Below, piece after piece: positions 37,050 to 47,246 of a stretch of 64,000 nt of DNA; position 1 is the stretch's first letter; each line of letters opens with the position of its first letter. The stretch is from Hyphomicrobium sp. LHD-15. Its GTDB lineage: Bacteria; Pseudomonadota; Alphaproteobacteria; Rhizobiales; Hyphomicrobiaceae. A model generated the notes under the pieces. It worked only from the letters and a program-made list of their open reading frames with translations. It did no database searches and had not been told where the DNA came from. The position numbers and the translations under genes were made by a program. The DNA is taken from positions 62,001-126,000 of the forward strand of contig NZ_JAVIFT010000006.1 of NCBI RefSeq assembly GCF_031157355.1, given 5' to 3'.

Positions 37050-38591
37050 TCAGCTTGATTGGTCGGCGATGCGTGCGAGCGATTCCTCTTTGCCGAGCAC
37101 ACTCATCACATCGAAAACGGGCGGAGAGACCGTGCGCCCCGTCAACGCGGAGCGAAGTGGTTGCGCAACCTTACCGAGTTTGGCTCCCGTCTCTTCGGCA
37201 TAGGTGCGGACGAGCGCTTCGAGCGCAGGAGCGGTCCATTCTGCCGATGCTTCGAGACGCGGCGCAAGTGCGGAAAGAACCGACTTGGCATCGGCGTCGA
37301 TCAGCTTCTGCGCTTTGTCGTCGAGCGACAAGGGGCGGGTCGCAACAATGAACAGCGCTTGTCCGATCAGCTCAGTGAGGGTCTTGGCGCGCTCCCGAAG
37401 AGAGGGAAGCGCGGCCGCGAGCTTGTCCCAGCCCTTGGCTTCGAACAGGCGCGCGAGGTCGGCGCCGCTTGCAACGCCCGGCACCTGCGCCTCGACCTCA
37501 CGGGCGAGCGCGATGTCTGAGCGAGCCGGAGCCTTCGGATCGACCGGAATGGCCCGGAGCGACGCAAAATCCAGATGCGGCAGCACACTCTGGATGCCGG
37601 CGAGAAGCTCGGCGTCGGGTGCATTGCGCAGATAGTGGCCGTTGAGATCGTCGAGCTTCTTGAAGTCGAAGCGCGCCGCGCTCTTGTTGATGCCGTCGAT
37701 GTCGAACCAGCGGATCAGATCCTCGGTCGAGATGATCTCGTCGTCGCCGTGGCTCCAGCCGAGCCGCACGAGGTAGTTTCGGAGCGCCGCAGGCAGATAG
37801 CCCATGGCGCGATACTCCTCGACGCCCTGCGCGCCGTGTCGCTTCGACAACTTGGCCCCGTCCGCACCGTGGATCAGCGGAACGTGCGCCCATTCGGGGA
37901 TGTCCCACCCCATGCCAAGATAGATCTGCGATTGACGGGCAGCGTTGGTGAGGTGGTCGACGCCGCGAACGACGTGCGTCACGCCCATGTCATGGTCGTC
38001 GAGGACCACCGCAAGATTGTAGGTCGGGTTGCCGTCGCTGCGCAGGATGATGAGATCGTCGAGCTCTTTGTTCTGGAACACGACGCGGCCCTGCACATGA
38101 TCGTCGACCACCGTCTCGCCTTCGCGTGGGGCTTTGAGACGGATGGTGTACGTCGCGCCGGCGGGGGCTTCGCTCGGGTCGCGATCGCGCCACGGCGAAC
38201 GGATCGTCAGCGGGCGCTTCTCGGCCTCGGCGTCCTTGCGCATCTGGTCGATCTCGGCCGCCGTCAGGTAGCAGCGGTAGGCGCCACCTCGTTCCAGAAG
38301 GGCCTGAGCCACCTCCCGGTGGCGATCGGCGCGCGAAAACTGCGACACCGGCTCGCCATCCCAGTCGAGGCCGAGCCAGGTCAGCCCGTCGAGAATTGCC
38401 GCAACAGCTTCGGGATTGTTCCGCTCGCGGTCGGTATCCTCGATGCGCAGCAGGTACTTGCCGCCACGCCCGCGAGCGTAGAGCCAATTGAACAGCGCCG
38501 TCCTGGCGCCACCGATATGCAGATAGCCGGTGGGCGAAGGGGCAAAGCGCACGACGGGAACGCCGTTTGGCGTTCGTTTGGTCTCGGTCAT
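37050..38591 (-). CDS. gltX: Glutamyl-tRNA synthetase
   Basis: Class I synthetase, 513 residues. HIGH-type motif [20 protein letters not shown] at the N-terminus, [11 protein letters not shown], and KMSKS equivalent KLSKRHGA. In organisms lacking GlnRS it can charge both Glu and Gln tRNAs; that cannot be judged here. Start at 38591 ([10 protein letters not shown]) precedes the core directly. Divergent from comEC with a short shared upstream region. Confidence 0.95.
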   Translation of the reverse strand: MTETKRTPNGVPVVRFAPSPTGYLHIGGARTALFNWLYARGRGGKYLLRIEDTDRERNNPEAVAAILDGLTWLGLDWDGEPVSQFSRADRHREVAQALLERGGAYRCYLTAAEIDQMRKDAEAEKRPLTIRSPWRDRDPSEAPAGATYTIRLKAPREGETVVDDHVQGRVVFQNKELDDLIILRSDGNPTYNLAVVLDDHDMGVTHVVRGVDHLTNAARQSQIYLGMGWDIPEWAHVPLIHGADGAKLSKRHGAQGVEEYRAMGYLPAALRNYLVRLGWSHGDDEIISTEDLIRWFDIDGINKSAARFDFKKLDDLNGHYLRNAPDAELLAGIQSVLPHLDFASLRAIPVDPKAPARSDIALAREVEAQVPGVASGADLARLFEAKGWDKLAAALPSLRERAKTLTELIGQALFIVATRPLSLDDKAQKLIDADAKSVLSALAPRLEASAEWTAPALEALVRTYAEETGAKLGKVAQPLRSALTGRTVSPPVFDVMSVLGKEESLARIADQSS

Positions 38592-38730
38592 CAGGGATCG
38601 GCTCGGGTTTCGGAGGTTTGGCCCGCCATGTAGCATGGCGCGAGGAGGGGAGACTAGGGTTCGAAAGTCGATCATTCGACAAGCCGAGCCCTGGAAGCCC
38701 TTCCGGCCGGCACGGCGGCAAGGGGGCTCA

Positions 38731-41097
38731 GTGGACGCAACGCCCGGAAACGAACGGCGCACGGGTTCGGTTCCGGCCCTCTGGCGGCTTGCGGGCCGCC
38801 TCTCGATAGGGCGCGCGCTGAGGGAAAATCTGGAACGCGAGCGGGCCCGCTGGTTCGCGTGGTTGCCTGTTGCCCTCGGCATCGGCATCGCGGTCTACTT
38901 CTCGTGCACCGCCGAGCCGACGCTCTGGGTGGCCCTGGCTTTGCCTGTCATGGCAATCGGTCTCGCCGCCGCCAGCCGCAAGGGTGGGCTGCTTTATGGG
39001 GCGGCGCTCGCCCTGCTCGCCGGCACGATAGGGTTCTCGGTCGCCAAGCTCCGAACCGAATGGACGCGCGCGCCCGTTCTGCCATTCGAAATGCATCGCG
39101 CGAGCGTCGAAGGCATCGTCGAGCTGATCGAACCCCGCCCAGGACGCGGCGAACGCATCACGCTGCGGGTGACCGAGTTCAAGGGGCTCGCGCCCGAGCA
39201 GCGTCCGGAACGAATCCGCGTGCGCGTGATGATCAAGCGGGAGGGGCTGAAGCCGGGCGACACCGTTCGACTGCGCGCTTCGTTACGTCCCCCGTCGATC
39301 CCGACGCTCCCCGGCGACTACGATTTCGCGCGCACCGCCTGGTTCCAGAAGCTCGGCGCAACCGGCTACTCGATCGCCCCGGTCGAGATCGTCGAGACTG
39401 CCGCCGCGCGGGAGCAGAGCGTCGTGCCGAAGGCGCGCGAACACTTACTGCCGAAGGCGCGCGAACAAGTGCTGCAGCAGGCTCGCGATGGGCTCGAACG
39501 ACTGCGGCAATGGATCGGAGAGCGCATTCGCGCCGCCGTTCCAGGGGAAGCCGGCGCCATCGCCGTTTCGCTGATCACCGGTGAGCGCGGCGGCATCACG
39601 GAAGAAACCAACGAGGCCTACCGCGACTCCGGCCTCGTCCACATCCTCTCGATTTCGGGCCTGCACATGGTGATCATGGCGGGCGCGGTGTTCGCGTCGA
39701 TCCGCCTTCTGCTGGCGGCTTTCCCCGGCATTGCCTTGCGCTTCGCGACCAAGAAATGGGCCGCTTTTGGAGCTTTGATCGCGGCCGGCGCGTACCTCTT
39801 GATCTCGAGCCCCTCGACGGCGACTCTACGCGCGTTCCTGATGACCGCGATCATGTTCGTCGCCGTCATGGCCGACCGCCAGGCGCTGGCCATGCGCAAC
39901 GTCGCCATCGCCGCGCTGTTCATCCTGCTGCTGATGCCGGAAAGCCTGCTCGATGCCGGGTTTCAAATGTCGTTTGCGGCCGTCGTTTCGTTGATTGCGG
40001 CCTATGAAGCCGCGCGCGCCCGCACCGAGCAACAGGGCCGGGAAGGCTGGCTGCGTCCCATCGCGTTCTTCTTCGGCGGAATTCTGCTGTCGACGGTGAT
40101 CGCGAGCCTCGCCGTCGCGCCGTTCGGCGCTTATCACTTTCACCGCAGCCAGCAATACGCGCTGCTCGCGAACCTGATCGCGGTTCCGATCTGCAACCTC
40201 ATCGTGATGCCTGCTGCGCTGCTGACGCTCGTCATGCTGCCATTCGGCCTAGAAGCCATTCCGCTCGGCCTGATGGCCAAAGGTATCGAGATGATGTCGG
40301 CGACCGCCTATTGGGTCGCGAGCCTGCCAGGCGCCGTGGCGCACATCCCGAAGATTTCCGAGGCGAGTTTTGCACTGATGATCGCGGGCGGACTGTGGCT
40401 GACGTTGTGGCAGACCCGCTGGCGTGCGCTGGGCCTGATCGCCATCGGCGGCGGCGTACTGATTGCGGGAGGCGGAGCAAAGCCGGACATCCTGGTCGGC
40501 CGCGGTGGCGATCTCGTCGCGGTACGTGGCAGCAACGGCAGCCTCGCGGCGAACGGCCCACGCGCCGGATCCTTCGAGCTGCAGCGCTGGCTCGACAGCG
40601 ACGGCGACGCCCGCCGCCCGGCCGACGTGCTGCGCGCGCCGGGCTTCGACTGCGATGGCGCAGGCTGCACCGCAACGACGCGAGATCTGCGTGTTGCAGT
40701 ATCTCGTCATCCGTCGGCCCTGATCGAAGACTGCGTGAAGGCGGACATCGTGATCTCCGGTCCACCTCGACCGGCGGGCTGCACGCGGCCATTGCTGGTT
40801 CTCGACCGCGCGGCCCTCAAGCGTGACGGCACCCACGCGATCTATCTGGAGGAACCGACGAAAGGCGCGGCCGCGCGCATCGCGAAGGTGGAAACCGTCG
40901 CAAACCTGCGCGGAGAGCGGCCCTGGACAGCCCACAGCGAGCGTGCGCGCGCCAAGCGCGTTCGCACACACCCTCCACCGACATCCAAGAGCAACGGCGC
41001 TAACCCACGCGAAGACGCACAACCCGCCACCGAGCCTTCAGGCTCGGTGCTTCCTCAAGCGGGCAACAACCCCTTGCCGGACGACGACGATCAATAG
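38731..41097 (+). CDS. comEC: ComEC/Rec2 family membrane channel
   Basis: Large polytopic inner-membrane protein related to the DNA uptake channel, 788 residues from the GTG at 38731 (AGGGGG upstream); an in-frame ATG at 38635 lacks a ribosome-binding site. Parts in order: N-terminal helices, a DUF4131 OB-like periplasmic domain (about 75-210), the Competence helical bundle with [17 protein letters not shown], and a soluble C-terminal region that resembles the MBL domain but has no HxHxDH motif. A short in-frame duplication ([16 protein letters not shown]) lies near 39430-39470. Its stop overlaps lexA's stop by 7 bases. Confidence 0.9.
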   Translation: MDATPGNERRTGSVPALWRLAGRLSIGRALRENLERERARWFAWLPVALGIGIAVYFSCTAEPTLWVALALPVMAIGLAAASRKGGLLYGAALALLAGTIGFSVAKLRTEWTRAPVLPFEMHRASVEGIVELIEPRPGRGERITLRVTEFKGLAPEQRPERIRVRVMIKREGLKPGDTVRLRASLRPPSIPTLPGDYDFARTAWFQKLGATGYSIAPVEIVETAAAREQSVVPKAREHLLPKAREQVLQQARDGLERLRQWIGERIRAAVPGEAGAIAVSLITGERGGITEETNEAYRDSGLVHILSISGLHMVIMAGAVFASIRLLLAAFPGIALRFATKKWAAFGALIAAGAYLLISSPSTATLRAFLMTAIMFVAVMADRQALAMRNVAIAALFILLLMPESLLDAGFQMSFAAVVSLIAAYEAARARTEQQGREGWLRPIAFFFGGILLSTVIASLAVAPFGAYHFHRSQQYALLANLIAVPICNLIVMPAALLTLVMLPFGLEAIPLGLMAKGIEMMSATAYWVASLPGAVAHIPKISEASFALMIAGGLWLTLWQTRWRALGLIAIGGGVLIAGGGAKPDILVGRGGDLVAVRGSNGSLAANGPRAGSFELQRWLDSDGDARRPADVLRAPGFDCDGAGCTATTRDLRVAVSRHPSALIEDCVKADIVISGPPRPAGCTRPLLVLDRAALKRDGTHAIYLEEPTKGAAARIAKVETVANLRGERPWTAHSERARAKRVRTHPPPTSKSNGANPREDAQPATEPSGSVLPQAGNNPLPDDDDQ

Positions 41098-41813
41098 CGC
41101 CGGATCAGCCCGACCAGCCGGCCCTGGATGTCCACCTGATCCGGTCCGAAAATGCGCGTCTTGAATTCGGGGTTGGCCGCTTCGAGCGCGATCGTCGAGC
41201 CCTTCTTGCGAAGGCGCTTCAAGGTCGCCTCTTCCTGCTCGACGAGGGCTACGACGATATCGCCGTTCTCGGCCGTGTCGCAGCGGCGGATGATGACCGT
41301 ATCGCCGTCGTGAATGCCGGCCTCGATCATCGAATCTCCCTTCACTTCCAGCGCAAAGTGTTCGCCGTTGGTCAGAAGATCGGGCGGGCAGGCAATGTCG
41401 TGGCTGTGGTTCTGGATCGCCGAGATCGGCACGCCGGCCGCAATCCGGCCCATGACCGGCACCGACACGGTACGGCTGTCGAGCATGTGGGACGGCGGCG
41501 CGGTGATGTTGCGGGCCTTGTTGCCTTCGATGACGCTTGGCTGGAAGCCGATGCGCCGCTGCGGCTCCTGGGTCGTTGCGACCGCCGCGACCGTCGAGCT
41601 TTCCGGCAGCTTGAGCACCTCGATGGCGCGTGCCCGGTGCGGAAGGCGGCGGATGAAGCCGCGTTCTACGAGCGCTGTGATCAGCCGATGGATGCCCGAC
41701 TTCGACTTGAGATCGAGCGCGTCCTTCATCTCGTCGAACGAAGGCGGCACACCGTCGGCCTGCATGCGGTCATGGATGAAGAGCAGAAGCTCTTTTTGTT
41801 TCGACGTCAGCAT
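41091..41813 (-). CDS. lexA: LexA repressor
   Basis: SOS repressor, 240 residues. N-terminal winged helix [17 protein letters not shown] and the recognition region [20 protein letters not shown]; cleavage site Ala-Gly in [11 protein letters not shown]; catalytic Ser in [10 protein letters not shown] and Lys in [16 protein letters not shown] sits 5-6 bases before the ATG at 41813. The only perfect GTTC-N7-GTTC box nearby is about 270 bases upstream (42086-42100), so a long leader or a second target is implied. Confidence 0.97.
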   Translation of the reverse strand: MLTSKQKELLLFIHDRMQADGVPPSFDEMKDALDLKSKSGIHRLITALVERGFIRRLPHRARAIEVLKLPESSTVAAVATTQEPQRRIGFQPSVIEGNKARNITAPPSHMLDSRTVSVPVMGRIAAGVPISAIQNHSHDIACPPDLLTNGEHFALEVKGDSMIEAGIHDGDTVIIRRCDTAENGDIVVALVEQEEATLKRLRKKGSTIALEAANPEFKTRIFGPDQVDIQGRLVGLIRRY

Positions 41814-42085
41814 TATGCCTCCCCGTGCCTGGCCGCGCGTTCCTGATGGAAGCGAGGACCGAGAGCTCCGTTGCTGTTCACGACGACGTTCCGCGCGAAC
41901 GCCTCTTACGCGACTGTCGAACGCGTGGCACACACGCGCCGGCCGATCTATCGTCGGCATTGCTTCGGAGTCAGAGAGCAAAAGCCCTCCAGCTCCGTGC
42001 CAGGAACCCGATCATCGAGATCCTGAGCTGACCTAACGGATACATCGCGAGACTCACATAAACAAATCGTGAATGTACGCTAATC

Positions 42086-42100
42086 GTTCTCTCCACGTTC
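42086..42100. promoter_or_regulatory. Alphaproteobacterial SOS (LexA) box
   Basis: GTTC-TCTCCAC-GTTC, an exact GTTC-N7-GTTC match to the LexA operator of alphaproteobacteria. It lies in the 462-base gap between lexA (minus) and a small plus-strand gene, so it could control either or both. The rest of the gap (41814-42275) shows a second, imperfect GTTC-N8-GTTC at 41876-41891 and no gene. Confidence 0.75.
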
Positions 42101-42275
42101 CGCAAGCCCCACTTGAGCGCCGGTTAACATCCGTTCTCTGAAGGCTGTCTTGGCCCGGAAAACGGAAGCCCGGCTGGTTCCTGACGGCCGTTATTTACGG
42201 TAGCGAGCGAATGCCATGGTGCACCGCGCAATCCTATGCGCAAATACTCCGCAGACTGCAGGACCGAGGGCGCAG

Positions 42276-42494
42276 ATGAAGAATTCGATTGCGGGTTGGC
42301 GGATCCAGGTAACGCCTCAGTATGCCTACTCCGATCTCACGGCGTCGATTTTCATGAACGTCGAGATCGCGGATGAAGCACGCGCCGTCGCGTTCGTGCG
42401 CAATCGCACGGAAGCCGTGGCGGGCGAGCGCGTCTATGCCGTGCGCCCGCTCAGCGCCGAAGACCTCCGCAAGCCCGTCGCAACCGGCCTGTAA
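42276..42494 (+). CDS. Small hypothetical protein downstream of the SOS box
   Basis: 72 residues (start at 42276; an alternative ATG at 42216 gives 92). No recognised family. The sequence is soluble, mixed alpha/beta, with ADEARAVAFVRNRTEAVAG in the middle. It lies convergent to moeA and downstream of the SOS box at 42086, so it may be damage-inducible. The family and function are unknown, and the start is uncertain. Confidence 0.6.
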   Translation: MKNSIAGWRIQVTPQYAYSDLTASIFMNVEIADEARAVAFVRNRTEAVAGERVYAVRPLSAEDLRKPVATGL

Positions 42495-42524
42495 ACACCG
42501 CCTGCGACGTCGGCTGTCAAAACT

Positions 42525-43733
42525 TCAACGAAAAGCCAGCCGCTCGATCTCGACCGAAGCACCTGGCGCAAGCGCATCTGCGTCCGGTCCCCGCCAGATC
42601 AGGCAATCGGCTTCGCTGAGCGCGCTGAGCAGCGAGCTGTCCTGCGACGGCATCGGCGAAACCGAGAGCGTGCCGTCCGCCCCCCGGCCGAGCTTGGCGC
42701 GCATCAAATGCAGACGCGGCCCGTTGGCATCGAGCGGCGCGGTGAGGGTCGCGACCTCGCGCGTTTGTGTTGCGCGCGGCGCCCCGAGCAACGCACCGAT
42801 CAGCGGCAGCAGGAACACCCGCGCCGTGATCAGCGCCGAAACCGGATTTCCCGGGAGCCCGAGCACGCGCTGCTGGCCGAGCTTGCCGAACATCAACGGC
42901 TTGCCAGGGCGGATCGCGACTTTCCAGAAATCGAGCGCGATGCCTTCCCGTTCGAGCGCAGGCCCCACGAGATCGAGATCGCCGACGGACGCTCCGCCGA
43001 TGGTGATCAGCACGTCCGCGTCGCGCGCGTCGCGAATGCGCGCGGTGATCGCGTCGATCTTGTCGGGTGCGATGCCGAGCAGGCGCGCCGTGCCGCCCGC
43101 GCGTGTGACGAGCGCGGCGAGGCCGATCGGGTTCGATGAGATGATTTGATCCGGCCCAGGCGGCGTTCCTGGTGGCACCAATTCGTCGCCTGTTGCCAGG
43201 ATCGCAACTACCGGCCGCCGTATCACCGGCAGCGACGCCTGCCCCATGGCAGCGGCGAGGGTCAACGCGTGCGGATCGAGACGGCGCCCGCGCCGAAGCG
43301 CGATTTCGCCGGCCCGGAAATCGACACCCGCAACCCGGATGTTGGCCCCGGCCGTAGTGGCGTCGGTCGCGACGATGACATCGCCCTCGCGCGTGACGTT
43401 CTCCTGGATCACCACCGTGCCGCAGCCATCGGGGACCGGCGCGCCGGTGAAGATGCGTACCGCTTGACCTTGGGAAACCGCGCCGGAGAACCCGCGCCCC
43501 GCAGCCGATTGGCCGACCACCTCCCAGCGATCACCGGGCGACGCGGCGGCCGATCCGAACACCGCGTAGCCGTCCATCGCGGAGGAGTTGAAGGGAGGCT
43601 GCGTCAGCGCCGCCGCGAGGTCACGTGCGAGAACGCGGCCGTCGGCTTCGCCAACGGCAACCGTCTCCTCGCCGAGGGGCGAGACGCCATCGAGAATGCG
43701 GGCAAGTGCCGCGTCGGCCGAAAGCAGTGACAT
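42525..43733 (-). CDS. moeA: Molybdopterin molybdotransferase MoeA
   Basis: Inserts molybdate into adenylylated molybdopterin. It has 402 residues. Signatures: PPFNSSAMDGYAVF, AILATGDELVPPGTPP, TIGGASVGDLD, LPGNPVSALITARVFL. Start at 43733, 4 bases after moaC's stop. Part of trpG-trpD-trpC-moaC-moeA-lexA, a common alphaproteobacterial order that joins tryptophan and Mo-cofactor genes. Confidence 0.96.
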   Translation of the reverse strand: MSLLSADAALARILDGVSPLGEETVAVGEADGRVLARDLAAALTQPPFNSSAMDGYAVFGSAAASPGDRWEVVGQSAAGRGFSGAVSQGQAVRIFTGAPVPDGCGTVVIQENVTREGDVIVATDATTAGANIRVAGVDFRAGEIALRRGRRLDPHALTLAAAMGQASLPVIRRPVVAILATGDELVPPGTPPGPDQIISSNPIGLAALVTRAGGTARLLGIAPDKIDAITARIRDARDADVLITIGGASVGDLDLVGPALEREGIALDFWKVAIRPGKPLMFGKLGQQRVLGLPGNPVSALITARVFLLPLIGALLGAPRATQTREVATLTAPLDANGPRLHLMRAKLGRGADGTLSVSPMPSQDSSLLSALSEADCLIWRGPDADALAPGASVEIERLAFR

Positions 43734-43737
43734 CGGA

Positions 43738-44235
43738 TCAGCCCGCCTGCGCGGGTTGCGCGGGAGCGGTATACGTCCCCGAGCGCCCGCCGGTCTTGGA
43801 GGCCAAGTGAATGCTGCCGATCTCCATCTCGCGGTCTGCCGCCTTCAGCATGTCGTAGATGGTGAGCGCTGCGACCGATACGGCCGTCAACGCTTCCATC
43901 TCGACACCCGTCTGCCCGGTGACGCTGACGGTCGCGCGGATGAAAAGTCCGTGCGGCTTGTCGGACGGCGAGAACTCGATCGAGGCCTTGCTGAGCTGAA
44001 GCGGGTGGCAAAGCGGGATCAACTCGCTGGTTTTCTTTGCGGCCATGATGCCGGCAACGCGCGCAACCGCGATCACGTCGCCTTTGGGGGCCGCCTCGGC
44101 AACGATGAGCGCGAGCGTTTCCGCCTTCATCCTGATGAAGCCTTCGGCAACGGCAGTGCGCTGCGTCACCTCCTTGGTGCCGACATCCACCATATGCGCG
44201 CGGCCCTTGTCGTCGACGTGGGTAAGCTTGCTCAT
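43738..44235 (-). CDS. moaC: Cyclic pyranopterin monophosphate synthase
   Basis: Early Mo-cofactor enzyme acting with MoaA. It has 165 residues; [14 protein letters not shown] near the N-terminus, [17 protein letters not shown], and [19 protein letters not shown]. The ATG at 44235 overlaps the trpC stop (ATGA), so translation is coupled to trpC. The C-terminal tail is Ala/Pro-rich. Confidence 0.97.
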   Translation of the reverse strand: MSKLTHVDDKGRAHMVDVGTKEVTQRTAVAEGFIRMKAETLALIVAEAAPKGDVIAVARVAGIMAAKKTSELIPLCHPLQLSKASIEFSPSDKPHGLFIRATVSVTGQTGVEMEALTAVSVAALTIYDMLKAADREMEIGSIHLASKTGGRSGTYTAPAQPAQAG

Positions 44236-45035
44236 CACGCGGCCTCCGGGGTGAGCAGCGTACGCGTCGCGGCGGTCACATCTGCTTGACGCATCAGGCT
44301 TTCTCCGACCAGGAACGTTTCGACGCCGACGCGTTTCAGCCGCGAGATATCCGCCGGCGTGAAGATGCCGCTCTCGCCGATCACGATGCGATCCTTCGGC
44401 ACGCGCGGCGCAAGTGTTTCCGTCGTCGAGAGCGTAGTTTCGAAGGTTTTCAGGTTGCGATTGTTGATGCCGATCAAGCGGCAATCGAGCTTCAGCGCAC
44501 GATCGAGTTCGGCGGCGTCGTGCACTTCCACGATCGAGTCCATCCCCCAATCCTTGGCCGCCGCGGCGAGGTCGGCCGCCAGCGCGTCGTCCACCTCCGC
44601 CATGATGATCAGGATGCAGTCAGCGCCCCACGCGCGCGCCTCGACCACCTGGTAGGTGTCGATCATGAAGTCCTTGCGCAGCACCGGTAGTGAGACCGTC
44701 TCGCGGGCTTTCGTCAGGAACTCCGGCGCGCCCTGGAACGAGGGACCGTCTGTGAGGATCGAGAGGCAGGCTGCGCCGCCGTCCTCATAGGCGCGGGCGA
44801 GGAGAGGCGGGTCGAAATCGGCGCGGATCAACCCCTTGGAGGGCGACGCCTTCTTGATCTCGGCGATGAGCGCCGGCTTGCCGGCCTTATGCTTGGCTTC
44901 AAGGGCGCCCACGAACGAGCGGACACGCGGCGCGCTGCGGGCGTATTCGGCAACCACCTGAAGCGGCAGTGCGGCCTGCGCGGCAGCAACCTCTTCACGC
45001 TTGTAGCGGGTAATCTTTTCGAGAATATCGGCCAT
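44235..45035 (-). CDS. trpC: Indole-3-glycerol-phosphate synthase
   Basis: TIM-barrel enzyme of tryptophan synthesis, 266 residues. Motifs: [20 protein letters not shown] (catalytic Lys/Glu region), [45 protein letters not shown] monofunctional enzyme with no TrpF fusion. Ten bases separate it from a small ORF that fills the gap to trpD. Confidence 0.97.
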   Translation of the reverse strand: MADILEKITRYKREEVAAAQAALPLQVVAEYARSAPRVRSFVGALEAKHKAGKPALIAEIKKASPSKGLIRADFDPPLLARAYEDGGAACLSILTDGPSFQGAPEFLTKARETVSLPVLRKDFMIDTYQVVEARAWGADCILIIMAEVDDALAADLAAAAKDWGMDSIVEVHDAAELDRALKLDCRLIGINNRNLKTFETTLSTTETLAPRVPKDRIVIGESGIFTPADISRLKRVGVETFLVGESLMRQADVTAATRTLLTPEAA

Positions 45036-45045
45036 GACCCAGAGC

Positions 45046-45201
45046 TTACGACAGGTGAGAGGGAAGGGCTATCGGCGCGTCCGCGCCATCGGTTTCGGGC
45101 AGGCAGGCGGATCTGCGCCCGCCCCGCAATTTGGCGATTTCCTTTTCCAGGATTGTCCGGCCCGAGTCGAGGCATTCGGCCGGATTGGTTAGCGGTATCA
45201 T
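45046..45201 (-). CDS. Candidate 51-residue small ORF between trpD and trpC
   Basis: An ATG at 45201 overlaps the trpD stop as ATGA and opens a 51-codon frame that ends 10 bases before trpC. It reads [20 protein letters not shown] at the start and has no recognised family. The gap between trpD and trpC would otherwise be an unusual 162 bases in a tightly packed operon. The coupling geometry supports translation, but conservation is unknown; it could be a remnant. Confidence 0.45.
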   Translation of the reverse strand: MIPLTNPAECLDSGRTILEKEIAKLRGGRRSACLPETDGADAPIALPSHLS

Positions 45202-46220
45202 GCCGCCTGGCTGATAGAGACGAGCTTGTCGAGCGCGGCAGCAGCCCGGCCGGACTGAATTGCGTCGGCGGCGAGGGCCACGCCCTCCTTGAGCGACCCG
45301 GCGCGCCCCGCCACGATCAGCGCGGCCGCCGTGTTGAGCAGCACGATATCGCGATAAGGCCCCTGTGCGCCTGCGAGCAGCGCGCGCAAAGCTGCAGCGT
45401 TGTGCGCGCCATCGCCGCCCTTGAGGTCGGCGAGTGAAACCCGCGGCAACCCGGCCTCCTCCGGCGTCACCTCGAAGGTGGTGATCTTTCCGTCCGCGAG
45501 AGAAGCGACCATCGATGATCCGGTCGTCGACAGCTCGTCGAGGCCGTCGTGGCCGTGCACCACCCAGGCCCGTTCGGATCCGAGCGAACGCAGCGCTTCC
45601 GCGATCGGTAGCACCCACTCCGGTGCGAAGACGCCGAGCACGTGATGGCGGACGCGCGCGGGATTGCAGATCGGCCCGAGCAGGTTGAACAGCGTGCGAA
45701 CGCCAAGTTCGGCCCGTGCTCCAGCCCAGGCTTTCATCGCCGGATGATGCATCGGCGCCCACAGGAAGCCGACACCGGCTTCATCAACGGCACGCGCACT
45801 CGCCTCCGGCCCGCCGTCGAGCTTCACGCCCAGCGCTTGCAGCACGTCGGAGGCGCCCGAAAGCGAAGAAACCGAGCGGTTGCCGTGTTTCGCAACCTTG
45901 AGCCCCGCGCCGGCCGCGACGATCGCGGCCCCGGTCGAGACGTTGAAGGTGCCATGTCCGTCGCCGCCTGTGCCGACGATATCGATCGCGCCGGGTGCCA
46001 CCGAAACGGCCGTCATCCTCTCACGCAGCGCCCGCGCCGCGCCGGTGATCTCGTCGACGGTTTCGCCGCGAACGCGGAGCCCCATCAGGAAGGCGGCCAT
46101 CTGTGCCGGCGTCGCGTCCGCCGTCAGTGTTTCGACGGCAACCGCCATTGCGTCCGGCGAGAATCTCTCTCCGCCGGCGACCGCCTGCAAAATCGCTTTG
46201 ACCCCCGTCGCACCGCTCAT
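45198..46220 (-). CDS. trpD: Anthranilate phosphoribosyltransferase
   Basis: Transfers phosphoribose from PRPP to anthranilate. It has 340 residues. Signatures: DIVGTGGDGHGTFNVSTGA (PRPP-binding), KHGNRSVSSLSGASDVL, LGPICNPA, VHGHDGLDELS. Start at 46220, 5 bases after trpG's stop; the frame extends upstream without similarity. No fusion with TrpG. Confidence 0.97.
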   Translation of the reverse strand: MSGATGVKAILQAVAGGERFSPDAMAVAVETLTADATPAQMAAFLMGLRVRGETVDEITGAARALRERMTAVSVAPGAIDIVGTGGDGHGTFNVSTGAAIVAAGAGLKVAKHGNRSVSSLSGASDVLQALGVKLDGGPEASARAVDEAGVGFLWAPMHHPAMKAWAGARAELGVRTLFNLLGPICNPARVRHHVLGVFAPEWVLPIAEALRSLGSERAWVVHGHDGLDELSTTGSSMVASLADGKITTFEVTPEEAGLPRVSLADLKGGDGAHNAAALRALLAGAQGPYRDIVLLNTAAALIVAGRAGSLKEGVALAADAIQSGRAAAALDKLVSISQAA

Positions 46221-46225
46221 GAGCG

Positions 46226-46840
46226 TCAGGCCGCGTCGCGCGGGCGCGTCGCGTTGCGGCGGCGCGGATTGAGACCTGCGATGTCGAGGAAATTCGCGAG
46301 CAGCGCATGACCCTGCTCGGAGGCGATGCTCTCGGGGTGGAACTGCACGCCGTGCACGGGGTGGGTCTTGTGCTGAAGCCCCATGATGATCCCGTCGTCG
46401 GTTTCTGCCGTCACCTCGAGGCAATCGGGCAGGCTCTTCCGCTCGACGATCAGCGAATGGTAGCGCGTGACCTCGATCTTGGGTGGCAGCCCCTTGAACA
46501 GGCCCTTGTCGGTGTGGGTGATGGTCGAGAGCTTGCCGTGCATCGGGGCCGGCGCGCGGATGACCTTGCCGCCGTAGGCCTGCCCGATCGACTGGTGGCC
46601 GAGGCAGACGCCGAGCAGGGGAATTTTCGAGCCCGCCTTGGCGATGAGATCGAGGCAGACGCCCGCTTCGTTCGGCGTGCAGGGTCCCGGCGACAGCACG
46701 ATCGCCTTCGGCTTCATCTTGAGGACTTCCTCGGCCGTGACCTTGTCGTTGCGGATCACCTCGGACGTGGTGCCGAGCTCGCCCAGGAAATGCACGAGAT
46801 TGTAGGTGAAGCTGTCGTAGTTATCGATCAGGACGAGCAT
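46226..46840 (-). CDS. trpG: Anthranilate synthase glutamine amidotransferase component
   Basis: Supplies ammonia to TrpE for anthranilate. It has 204 residues; class I amidotransferase triad Cys in [17 protein letters not shown], His/Glu in [12 protein letters not shown]-terminus [20 protein letters not shown]. trpE is not in the window, so TrpE must be encoded elsewhere. The frame stays open 47 codons upstream through hairpin-rich leader sequence, but the family N-terminus fixes 46840. Confidence 0.96.
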   Translation of the reverse strand: MLVLIDNYDSFTYNLVHFLGELGTTSEVIRNDKVTAEEVLKMKPKAIVLSPGPCTPNEAGVCLDLIAKAGSKIPLLGVCLGHQSIGQAYGGKVIRAPAPMHGKLSTITHTDKGLFKGLPPKIEVTRYHSLIVERKSLPDCLEVTAETDDGIIMGLQHKTHPVHGVQFHPESIASEQGHALLANFLDIAGLNPRRRNATRPRDAA

Positions 46841-46988
46841 GGGGCAGGGGCCTCGCAGCAGCCGGGCTTTTCGGTCAAGAAAATGACACGGTGTCATTCC
46901 GAATGACCTCATGTGGGTGTAGAAACCCACGGAGCAAGCGTCAAGCTTGCGACAAATCCAAAGAGTGCAAGCGTCAAGCACGCGCGAA
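46841..46988 (-). promoter_or_regulatory. trpG leader with hairpins
   Basis: Two inverted repeats lie ahead of trpG: GTGGGT/ACCCAC (46913-46930) and a 17-base palindrome AATGACAC-G-GTGTCATT (46882-46898), the latter followed on the minus strand by TTCTTG. A 12-base direct repeat GCAAGCGTCAAG occurs twice (about 46935 and 46969). No Trp-rich leader peptide was found, so a ribosome-mediated attenuator is not supported. Confidence 0.4.
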
Positions 46989-47104
46989 CTGTCATCCTCG
47001 GGCTTGTCCCGAGGAACCAGGCTTCAACTCGGATGCGACTGGGATTGAAGCGCTGCGAATCCACTCGGAAACATGGATTCTAGGCACAAGGCCTGGGATG
47101 ACAG
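46989..47104. repeat. MITE-like inverted-repeat element
   Basis: A 116-bp unit bounded by perfect CTGTCATCC/GGATGACAG ends. The two ends extend as ~30-bp imperfect inverted repeats, each forming its own hairpin (CCTCGGG/CCCGAGG at 46996-47014). The GTCATCC-CGGGCTTGTCCCG style sequence is a familiar alphaproteobacterial intergenic repeat. A partial fragment with GGAATGACGGG follows at about 47142-47153. Confidence 0.7.
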
Positions 47105-47246
47105 GACGATGAGCGCCCGGCATCCGGGGTCGCTCCACCCGGAATGACGGGTTTCGAGGCCAAACGCCGACCTATGGTCTCATAATCCGTGGACCCGCGC
47201 TGTCAGGCCGCTCGCCCCCGGCGCCCGAATTCACTATAACCGCGCC

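Noticed and set aside
38635-38730. Upstream ATG start for comEC
   Set aside because: No ribosome-binding site and atypical composition; the GTG at 38731 with AGGGGG upstream fits better, though this is not certain.
46841-46981. Ribosome-mediated trp attenuator ahead of trpG
   Set aside because: Hairpins exist, but there is no leader peptide with clustered Trp codons.
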